Below are positions 37,356 through 47,399 of a stretch of 64,000 nt of DNA, piece after piece. The stretch is taken from positions 5,954,501 to 6,018,500 of the forward strand of contig NC_088313.1 of the NCBI RefSeq assembly GCF_910592395.1. Reading direction: 5' to 3'. Position 1 is the first letter of the stretch, and the number at the start of each line of letters is the position of its first letter. Made by a program: the position numbers and the translations under genes. A model generated the notes under the pieces. It was not told where the DNA came from and ran no database searches. It saw nothing but the letters and a program-made list of their open reading frames with translations. The stretch is from Lineus longissimus. Lineage: Eukaryota; Nemertea; Pilidiophora; Heteronemertea; Lineidae.

Positions 37356-37660
37356 AAGCAAAACGTTATCTGACAATGTGCCCTGATCGCCGAAGTTCGC
37401 CGAAAGAACTTCGCCGTTATCTAGAAATGTTGCCATGAGGCGACCGTTATCTTACAGTATGGCAAGGAGACGTTATCTGACACAGTTGACCACTTGGGTC
37501 ACATTTGGGGACGGCCGAAAATGCAACGTTATCTTACACTCAGAGTGCATTATCTTACAAGTTGCCAACCGTTATCTGAAAAGTTGCCACATTATCTGAC
37601 AATATGCACACGTGAACCCATAATCTTACAGTTGTGCCATGTTATCTTACAGAGTCCTGG
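37356..37660. repeat. GTTATCT...ACA array, plus orientation
   Basis: Repeated GTTATCTGACA, GTTATCTTACA and GTTATCTAGAAATGTTGCC, with irregular spacing. The last form is close to the unit of the histone H3-H4 array (GTTATCCAGAAATGTGGCA). Confidence 0.75.
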
Positions 37661-38359
37661 CAAGCGCCAACATACCAATCAGGCGTAATGTCCACGGCGT
37701 TAAGAACAGCCATAGTCAATCGGCAGACTATACTCTCATGGATTCCGTAAGTTAATTATTTCCCTTTCATTTATAAAACACAGACTTTATACCAATCAAA
37801 TAAATATGAAAGATTCAACAACAAAAATCATTTCCTAAACTACATACATTTTGTAATCATGAAATCGATTTTGTCGGCACAAATACTTACACTTTTTAAT
37901 CTGCAGCTTTCGTCAATAATCATATACCAAAATATCAAATTTTAAACAACAAACGAAACATATATAATAATTGTTATCGAAAACCCAATGTTTATGTCGA
38001 GCCCTCGGGTGCAAGAGGCGACTCAATTGATCATGCGAATGTTGTTTTTATGAGAGTTGTCAACATAAGGGTCTGGTGTCATCACATCAACAGGATTGGG
38101 TCTATTCAGGGAGTTGTAATAAGACTGAAGGCCGCGCAGTGGATGTGCGAATGTTGCGAGAATGTAATTTTATCATCAAGAGCATTCAGTGGCTTAATAA
38201 AGTGGGGTAGGAAGGTCAGAATTAACCCTAGGTGATTTCGTTAAAACTTTAATGTCGAACTCAATGAAATTCGAGCCCGGATTCGGGAAAGGGTGGATAG
38301 AAAAAGAATGAGAACACTGTGGCAGTTAAATTGGTACCCTCAGTGCTAGCAATAGGCCC
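37661..38359. other. Unannotated AT-rich sequence
   Basis: Between the plus and minus arrays. No coding, RNA or repeat signature that I can support. Confidence 0.4.
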
Positions 38360-39120
38360 CCTGCGGGTTATCTGAAGCACTTGTGACAACATTGAGGTGA
38401 CAGAGACAAAACCCAGGCAACATTTCAGATAACGACGATGAGAAAACCCAGCCTTGTCACCTGCCTTCAGATAAAGCCGAAGCCGTGAACCTTAGTTGCC
38501 ATTTTATGTAAGATAACCGGATGAAATTCACCATCTTGCCACTAAACTTCAGATAACTCCAAAGTGTTGCACTCATATTGGCAACATTGTAAGATAACAC
38601 AACCAAAATGCCGTATAAAGTCAAACGTATTCGGCCCACCCCGCAAATGAAGGTAGGGCTGTGACAGCCGATCGGACGCACTACTATGCACAAAGCCGCG
38701 TCCCGATACCACTCAATTTGACGACGCTACCCCCGAATGTCTTAATTGTCTTTGTGTCTTTTTCTAAAAATATACCCAAGGAGTTCGTGGAATGATACCC
38801 CAAAGCACCATCAGAAAGCCTCAGACAAACTCTTTCACGTGGCTCGCACTTCACTAACGACTCGATTTCAAAACAGTGTTAAAAAGTAGGATGTGCATCG
38901 ACTGTCTCAATCTACAATTTGGCAACATTTCAGATAACGGCGAGACTGAATTGCTACACTTTGTGGCAGGAGAAAAGGCGTCTTCTTCGAGTTGCAGGCT
39001 AGTTTTGAGTCCAACTGATCGTTACAAGCAGTTGAAATCATTATAAGGGTCGAGAAAGTAGAAAGTGACAGTCCCGGTATTTGTTGCCACGTTGTCAGAT
39101 AACGGATTTAACTCTTCTTT
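38360..39120. repeat. Scattered motif array, mostly minus orientation
   Basis: TTTCAGATAACG, GTAAGATAACC and GGCAACATTGTAAGATAAC recur, being the inverted form of the GTTATC motif. With 37356-37660 they form a second, looser inverted arrangement downstream of the recombinase gene. Confidence 0.65.
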
Positions 39121-39780
39121 TCTCCCTTAAGAAAAAGTTTTCACGCTAAACTTTTCCGCGCAACAGGCGCACCTGAACACGGCCTCTCTTTAAAAAAAAT
39201 ACAGTTCAGAAATATCAAAGCACGTGGCAATGACTTGCGTTTAAGTGTGTTTTAAAAGGGCGAATAATATGTTTTGTCCAAAAATTAAAAGAAGGGAGTC
39301 AGCCAGGAAGGTCTAAATTTCACTGTAAACAGTCATTCATATACCCTTTCAGATGTGCCGTGTGCGAAAATCCTCCGATTAAAGGAAATGTTAGAAATCA
39401 CGAAGTCACAACCTGTAACACTTAGACTCAACTCGCCAAATGCAGACATTGTGCGGTGTGAAGTTATATACACCTATACCCCGTCCTGAAGAAATAGTTG
39501 ATATCTACTAAAATTAAAGGTCGCCGAATCTTAAAGATACTCAAAACGGTGTGGGATCCGCATAGAGCGACAAGAAAGCACCTAAAATTAACCCTCTGCG
39601 ACCTTCTAAAGTGTTATCAGACAAAATGTGCCATTGTTGGGTTTTGGGCATGAAGGGTCAATGCATGACTGTTGTTCGAAGGGTGGGGTCATTTTGGGGT
39701 ATAATCTTTATTTTTCAAGAATATGGGCCGAATTCGGTCATTCTCTAAACGGCGACATCACTTGGGCGTTATCTTACAAA
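39121..39780. other. Unannotated sequence with isolated motifs
   Basis: Isolated GTTATCAGACAAAATGTGCC (39612) and GTTATCTTACAAAG (39768) occurrences; otherwise nothing recognised. Confidence 0.4.
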
Positions 39781-40889
39781 GTTGTACTTCGTCTTCTGCC
39801 CATTCCGCCTCAACCTTATTCGCCTTATCCAATTTTGCCTTCTCCCATTTAGCCTTCTCCTAACTTGCCTTTTCTCAATTCGCCTTCTACGATTTCGCCA
39901 TCGTTTTATCTCGCCTTTGTTCCAATTGGCCTTCTTCCTAACTCGCCTTCCTCTCATCTTGCCTCATCCTAGTTTGCCTTTTCTTATTCCGCCTTTGTCC
40001 TATTCTGCCTTGGTTCCATCCTGCCTTATCTCATCTTGCCTTTTCTTGATTGACCTTTATGTCAATTCGCCTTCTTCCCATTTTGCCTTCTCCCGTTTCG
40101 CCATATCTCACCTCGCCTTTTATCAATCCAAGAGTTGGTTTTGGAGATACATGTAAGCTTACATGTAGATGGTTCAGAAGTTATGAAGATTTGAAAATAT
40201 TGGTAATTAAGCAACAGCCTTGGATAGGGTACCAAAACATAATTCATGGAAACACTCTTATATGAAAGATTGGCCCCACAAACATGGGTAAAACATGGGT
40301 AAAAGAGACAAAAGTCTTTTGTAATATGGTATGTAATGTAATATGACTATAATGGCTGAGAAGTTATCTACACTTGTAATTTTGGCAATGTCCACCGGGT
40401 TTTGGTTGCGGGTACCCCCGAATGGACCCTAGAAGCCCTTCAACACTGTTGAAGACACTTTCATATGAAAGATTGACTCAACAAACATGGGTAAAGACAC
40501 CAAGTTTGTTGCAAAGTAGGAAGAAGGCGAAATGGGAAGAAGGCGAAATAATACAAAGGCGGGGCGAGTAAAGGCGAGATAGGATGAAGGCGAATTAGGA
40601 CAAAGGTAAATTAGGACAAGGTGAAATAGGAGAAGGCAGATTAAGACAATGGCAAACTGAGACGAAGGCAAGAATGGATAAGGCAACTTGTGATAAGGCA
40701 AGATAAAACAGAGGCAAAATAGCATAAGGCGAAAAATGAAAAGGCGAAAAAAGACAAAGGCGAGATAGAATAAGGCGGATTGGGAAGAGGCAAAATTGGA
40801 AAAGGCGAAATAGGAGAAGGCGAAATGTATATTTTTTAAAGGCAAAATGGGAAAAGGCAAAAAAAGACAAGGCGAAATGGGCATGAACC
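39781..40889. mobile_element. Foldback element with array-type inverted repeats (FB2)
   Basis: Left array of TTCGCCTTCTCCCATT-like units (about 39795-40120) and inverted right array (about 40515-40885), around a 0.4-kb centre. The right tip, read inward, is GGTTCATGCCCATTTCGCC, matching the FB1 tip (GGTTTATGCC...TTTCGCC). It abuts H2B codon 58. The left tip is degraded and no target duplication is found, so a rearrangement probably followed insertion. Confidence 0.8.
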
Positions 40890-41065
40890 ATCGACATCGC
40901 CTTGCTCGAGATACCGGTGTCGGGGTGAACTTGCTTTAGCACTTTGTAGATGTAGATGCTGTAGCTCTCTTTCCTCCTCCTCCTTCGCTTCTTGTCCCCA
41001 GATCGCTGGGCTTTGGCCTTAGAGGCCGTCTTCTTGCTTCCCTTGCTCGATACTTTTGGTGCCAT
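40890..41065 (-). pseudogene. H2B: Histone H2B, unit D, truncated
   Basis: N-terminal 58 or so residues ([12 protein letters not shown] to DTGISSKAM) intact, then the frame runs into the foldback element. The C-terminal half and stem-loop are missing from the window. Confidence 0.95.
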
Positions 41066-41333
41066 GATGAATCAGTGACGAATAATGCGGTTTGAAATTT
41101 TTCAAATTTATATGGCGGCGGCGGATCCTGATGTCGATTTTTACGCGTCCGTAAATTTGCATATCAAATTTGCATACGAATCATTGTACTCCACTACTGA
41201 CACTCCACTACGCTACCTCTCTGGTGTATAGCGCCGCGCCGGGCACCTTGAAACTCACCAATTCGGCAACACTTGAAACTACACTAAATCGACATCAGGA
41301 GCCTTTTCCGAATATAAATACTTTGAAAGCCAG
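41066..41333. promoter_or_regulatory. Divergent H2B/H2A promoter, unit D
   Basis: H2B TATA at 41106-41112 (minus), octamers at 41155-41162 and 41168-41175, H2A TATAAAT at 41313-41319. A LINE begins just after the H2A start-site region, so H2A is displaced by 1.2 kb. Confidence 0.85.
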
Positions 41334-41345
41334 TTTTGGCTTTAT

Positions 41346-41922
41346 CGCTATATCAAAACGTGAACTCCAAAATCCAAACGCCGCCTACATCTACGTCCGC
41401 AACGTGCGCATTAATGCTACAGACACTGTCATCGCCCTCGGCATCACCATAGACAAGAGGCTCACCATGAGACCACACTTCAAGCTGATGTACGACCGAG
41501 TCTGCAAACGCATTCCACTCCTGAAAGCCATCGCCGGTTCATACTACAAGCCACGCGCGCCACCTGAGATAACTCTACGTGTTTATAAAACTATGATCAG
41601 GCCAATCATGGAGTATTGTCCAACTGCACTTACTTTCTTCGATAACGACGAGTACGGCAGGCTTGAAAACCTACGTACTATGAGTTATAAAATCGCATAC
41701 GGTATCCCAAAATCATTTCACAGTCGATACGTCGCAGATTCTATGCCAACAAACGAAACGCCAAAGGCCCGAATCGAACATCTCGCCAAAAAGTACGTGA
41801 ATAACAACAAACGCGCGCCGTCAATTCAAGCCCTCATCAATCAAGCTAAAGACAGACTTCCATTCAAACTCCGCGATCCACTGCGCCATACACCAATTGG
41901 AAAAGCACTACTCATGGATTAA
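41346..41922 (+). pseudogene. Reverse transcriptase C-terminal fragment, unit D LINE
   Basis: In-frame from IAISKRELQNPNAAYIYVRN through LLKAIAGSYYKPRAPP to GKALLMD and stop. It starts downstream of the YADD box, so it has no catalytic core. Confidence 0.85.
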
Positions 41923-42517
41923 AAAATAGCACTCATTTCAGGGAAACTGGTTGATTGGATTGTTTTGCCAGTCACCAGGTTAATACCTTCATCACACCAA
42001 TGCAATCATCACTCACACACAGCCTATTACATCTCTCAGTGGGGACGAGGAGTGCATTCGTTCGTTTTGCCGGTTACTGGTCTCCACTGTATACATTACA
42101 CAATCCGTTACATAAACACAGCCAAACACTACAATAACAAACCACAAAGTAAACACAACACACCAATGCAATCATCATTCACACAGCTTATTACATCTCT
42201 CAGTGGTATTATAAAATTAAAATTAAAATAAAAAAATAAAATAAAATAAAAAAAAATAAAATAAAATAAAAAACACAGCCAAACACTACCATAACAAACC
42301 ACAAAGTAAATACAACATATTACACAATGGGGAAAGACTTCAATGCAAATACGCACATTTACAAATTGCTTATACATACATTGACACACCAAGCCTTTTG
42401 CCTCCTTTGCCACTGTCCAGACTGTACTACTTCCAATCTTCAAAGTTAAACCTTCTCCACATGCAGGGCTGAACATGGCTTTATGCTAGCCGCCCTTCAA
42501 AATATCCTCCCCCCCCC
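41346..42517 (+). mobile_element. 5'-truncated jockey-like LINE at the H2A start site, unit D
   Basis: 1172 bp on the plus strand, flanked by the 12-bp duplication TTTTGGCTTTAT (41334-41345 and 42518-42529), ending in a nine-base C-run (42509-42517). The same family as in units A-C but in the opposite chromosomal orientation, because H2A itself is on the plus strand. Confidence 0.95.
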
Positions 42518-42568
42518 TTTTGGCTTTATTGTATTTGTTTCTGCCGAGCAACATACTAAACCATCATC

Positions 42569-42946
42569 ATGTCTGGACGAGGAAAGGGAGGAAAGACAAA
42601 AGGAAAGGCAAAGAGCAGGAATTCAAGGGCCGGACTTCAGTTCCCAGTTGGTCGTATCCACCGTCTGTTGAGGAAGGGAAACTATGCCGAGCGTATCGGA
42701 GCTGGAGCGCCAGTATATCTTGCAGCCGTCATGGAATATTTGGCAGCCGAGGTCCTCGAGTTGGCAGGCAATGCAGCCCGTGACAATAAGAAATCCAGGA
42801 TCATCCCTAGACATCTCCAACTCGCCATCCGTAATGACGAAGAGTTGAACAAGCTTCTCTCCGGTGTCACCATCGCCCAAGGTGGTGTGTTGCCAAACAT
42901 CCAGGCTGTCCTTCTCCCCAAGAAGTCTGGAAGCGCCAAGAAGTAA
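42569..42946 (+). CDS. H2A: Histone H2A, unit D
   Basis: Complete 125-codon H2A: basic tail, [20 protein letters not shown], the acidic-patch helix region and end [12 protein letters not shown]. One difference from unit E, asparagine for serine in the tail (SRNSRAG). The stem-loop is intact. The LINE between TATA and ATG replaces the native start site, so expression is uncertain. Confidence 0.96.
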   Translation: MSGRGKGGKTKGKAKSRNSRAGLQFPVGRIHRLLRKGNYAERIGAGAPVYLAAVMEYLAAEVLELAGNAARDNKKSRIIPRHLQLAIRNDEELNKLLSGVTIAQGGVLPNIQAVLLPKKSGSAKK

Positions 42947-42976
42947 ACACTTTTGTGCATTCGACAACTTAACAAC

Positions 42977-42992
42977 GGCCTTTCTAAAGGCC
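42977..42992 (+). terminator. Histone 3' stem-loop of H2A, unit D
   Basis: GGCCTT-TCTA-AAGGCC with TTTTAAAAGAGATAA after it. Confidence 0.9.
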
Positions 42993-44061
42993 ACAATATA
43001 TTTTAAAAGAGATAATCGTTACCACATATTTTCGCTTGTAAATAACCAATTTATTTAATAAAACCTCCTAAAATGAGAAGTATATTCAAATTAAATACAT
43101 CAATGACACAGATAATACACTAAACAAATAATACATAATGCACAAAAAATACAATGCCAATACCCTACTACCAATAATATATGAGAAAAGGGCCAATACC
43201 CTCCCCGATTCCCACAGTGCGATATAATGGCCTTTCTAAAGGCCACAGTATACTCGGGTTTCGCACGCCCACCGTCCACTGTACAATCCAATAAGCCAGT
43301 GTATGTGTTCATTTTTGACGGTTCACGACGGAAGTAAGTTTCTTGATTGATTGACCAGCATCATCAATGGCAATAGTGGGCCTAAAATTTCCCCCATTAC
43401 GGGCCTAGAAATTTGCACTAAGATTAAAGAAAAGGTCTGGCTGAACGTTCAAAGTGAGAAACTAGAGTATTTTAAAAGAGATAATCGTTACCACACTGTT
43501 TCGCTTGTAAATAAACAATACCCTGCCAATATACGAGAAAGGCCCAATACCCTCCCCGATTCCTAGGGTGCGATATATAAAATAGGCCTAGGCCTATAGA
43601 TATTCAATGCGCCTGTACAGTAATGCTGCATTGTATACATTTTGCATGAAAAAGTGCATTTCCATATCAGCCGCATATATAAGTCCATATAGCCTAGTCC
43701 CCAATCTAAAATGTTATCGCGTAAAGTGTACAGCATGTAGCATACATACAATGGTTTCGGGCCAGGCATCGTGTACATCGTGGTATGCATTTAAATGGCA
43801 AGCATAAAATTGTCGAGATTTTCAAAAAGCGGGTCTTCGTTATGCCTGGATTTTATGATTTTGTATCGGCGCTAGACTGAACAAAGAGATGGATCTTTGA
43901 TATTTATTTGCCAAATGCAAATGGACTGAGAAACATGGGATCTGTCATGGGGACTCGGAACAATATATTCGTTTCGGGTACGAAACTACGTAATACACAT
44001 TTTGAGCATTATTTTACAAGCTGTACAATCGTGACCAAGAGATCTCTTTTGAAATATAGTT
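42993..44061. other. H2A-H3 spacer, unit D
   Basis: Non-coding. Contains a second stem-loop (43229-43244) and a second copy of the downstream-element block (TTTTAAAAGAGATAATCGTT near 43470), suggesting an old duplication of the H2A 3' end. No gene seen. Confidence 0.75.
43229..43244 (+). terminator. Second perfect H2A-type stem-loop, unit D
   Basis: Identical GGCCTT-TCTA-AAGGCC hairpin about 250 bp beyond the first. No upstream reading frame belongs to it. Confidence 0.7.
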
Positions 44062-44077
44062 GGCCCTGAGAAGGGCC
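44062..44077 (-). terminator. Histone 3' stem-loop of H3, unit D
   Basis: Minus strand GGCCCT-TCTC-AGGGCC. Confidence 0.9.
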
Positions 44078-44106
44078 CTTTCTTTACATTGAAAGTAGAA
44101 CTTGAC

Positions 44107-44884
<778 letters not shown>

Positions 44885-45225
44885 TTTTCTCTGTGTTATC
44901 CAGAAATGTGGCATTGTTTCTGTGTTATCCAGAAATTTGACAATGCATTTGTTTCTGTGTTATCCACAAATGTGGCAATGCACTTGTTTCTGTGTTATCC
45001 AGAAACGTGGCAATGCATTTGTTTCTGTGTTATCCAGAAACGTGGCAATGCATTTGTTTCTGTGTTATTCAGAAATGTGGCAATGCATTTGTTTCTGTGG
45101 CATCAAGAAATGTGGCAATGCATTTGTCTCTGTGTTATCCAGAAATGTGGAAATGCATTTGATTCTGTTGTATCCAGAATGGTGGCAATGCATTTGTTTC
45201 TGTGGTGTCAAGAAATGTGGCTATC
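44885..45225. repeat. 35-bp tandem array, H3-H4 spacer, unit D
   Basis: About ten copies of the GTTATCCAGAAATGTGGCAA-type unit. It is collinear with the unit E array and about 100 bp shorter than in unit B. Confidence 0.9.
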
Positions 45226-45637
45226 TATAGCATAGGCCTTTTACTAGCTAGCTGACGGTTTTATGGAGAGAAGAGTATTGAGGGCGATGGGTAGGCCTGA
45301 TGTTGAAATCTTTTTGATGCATGTTCTCCTACTTCGTGCTTTTTTTCTATACCGTCGGGAGTTGGTTGGGGAGGTCGGATATTCTAATATTTCATCGACA
45401 CGTGTGTAGATAGATACATATATAGTCTATTCACAAGAGGTCTGCATGCAAATACGCATCTGTCTTACTTTCACACAACTTATTATCATTAATATCATTA
45501 TGCCGACCAATGACTATTGCGGCCCGCCTACGAACGTTACTAAAAACTGCACTAGTATTCGGTCATATTATGCTGGACACATCATAACACAACAAGCGAT
45601 ACATTATGTACGAGTGATCTCTTTTTAAATATTTTGT
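45226..45637. other. H3-H4 spacer, unit D
   Basis: AT-rich, non-coding, matching 60049-60460. Ends with the H4 downstream element (TTTTTAAATATTTTG on the plus strand). Confidence 0.7.
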
Positions 45638-45653
45638 GGCCCTAATAAGGGCC
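45638..45653 (-). terminator. Histone 3' stem-loop of H4, unit D
   Basis: Minus strand GGCCCT-TATT-AGGGCC. Confidence 0.9.
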
Positions 45654-45691
45654 GTGGGTTTGTGACCAGAGGTCCACAAGAAGCAAGACGC

Positions 45692-46081
<390 letters not shown>

Positions 46082-47089
46082 TTATTCATTTACAATTACT
46101 GTATACAGGGGTTTTACAAAAGATGTATCTATTTGTTTAAAATTTTTCATTATTTTACTGTGAGCCCGTCCGGTGCCGTCCCGACGCCCGTGCTGAAAGC
46201 CCTATTGGCGAGACAGCACTCGGCGTCGCGACGGCCCCGTCGATCCCACAGTACTCCATATGGAATTGGGGGACTACTGCGAAGCCGCCCCCGAACCGTC
46301 CCGATGCCCAGACCGACGTCATACTTTGTGTCGCCGACCCCGGCACCGAAACGGCCCGTTGCCGTCCTCACAGTACTCCCCTTACGCTCTCTGTGAACCC
46401 AGACTTAGTATTTACAAAACATACATACATATACGCCTTCCAAATAATGTCCATTGAAACTAATTTTCACTTTATAATCTTAACTGTTTACTTTTTTTGT
46501 TTTAGCACCAATGGAAGAATTAATTAACATGTGAGCACCAAGTATATACGTGTACGGAATATTCAAAACTATTGGCACCACTTATTGCATTTTGATATTT
46601 AACATTTTATTATTTTTGTTGTAGCACCAATAGAAACGGAACATTTAATTATCTGATTAAATCAATGTGGATAAAACGTGCCAGTGTAAATTGAAGGCAT
46701 ACTAACATAAAATAATAACATAATAACATAAAACATAAAGGTTTAAAACATAAATTAATAACATAATTCATAACTCATGTTTAAAACTATGTGCCTATAG
46801 TGCTCAATGGCAAGTATATACATATGTGCGCCCAGTGCAAGGGGTCGAGACCATCCATCTGGTCTCATTCTGACCCCTGCTTGGGAACTGGGCTAATCTA
46901 AGTCGCCAAAAAATTTTATACTATGTTTTAAAATTCACATTTCTGTGCGTGCGTTCAATTAATACCCTATATACATATATTTACAATATTTACAACTAAC
47001 TATGCAAGATGTAAAATGCAAAAAGAATGAAGGAAAAAGAAAACAAGAGGGAAAAAAATATATTTTTGAAGGAAATTGAACAGTGGAAT

Positions 47090-47170
47090 ATGGCAGGTTC
47101 GAACCCGGGACCTCCCGCGTCCGAATCATGCACGTTCCCGACAGGCTAGCAAGCCGATACGCTAACGACG
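47090..47170 (-). repeat. tRNA-like sequence in Tx1 3' region, copy 1
   Basis: Minus strand TAGCGTATCGGCTTGCTA can form a D-arm stem (TAGC/GCTA) and fits an A box; GGGTTCGAACC fits a B box. The remaining stems are poor. It is present in both LINE copies, so it belongs to the element or is an old SINE insertion in it. Confidence 0.55.
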
Positions 47171-47399
47171 TGAATTTTTAAAATCGTATACCATTCCCAC
47201 ATTGTGGGGAATCCCCTTACAGTCTGTTTTGAACTCTGTTGTCGAATTCGTTTTGCTCATTTCGATTTTTCCCCTGCCAAAGACTGGCTCTCCCTGTCCA
47301 AATCGTGTGAATATAAATCCCCAAAACCCCCACTATTTTATCTACCCCTTTGCTATTTGCAAAAACCGGACATGTGATATTTTCCCAGGTTGGCGCTGG

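Larger units (their letters stand above)
28863..39780. mobile_element. Candidate tyrosine-recombinase transposon region
   Basis: Eleven kilobases with no histone-unit sequence, replacing part of the array, H4, spacer and half of H2B. It holds a multi-exon tyrosine recombinase gene and many GTTATC...GGCAA motifs in both orientations on either side. I cannot define exact ends: the left border lies in the 35-bp array and the right border merges with a foldback element. A mobile origin is inferred from the recombinase and the array location; captured host DNA with a domesticated gene is the alternative. Confidence 0.55.

Noticed and set aside
39769-40156. Hydrophobic frames across the FB2 arrays
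   Set aside because: Translation of short tandem repeats (TTCGCCTT); they look like membrane segments only because of base composition.
28863-40889. A single transposon from the array to H2B with clean ends
   Set aside because: The two borders have unrelated flanks and no target duplication, and the right end belongs to a foldback family, so at least two events are needed.
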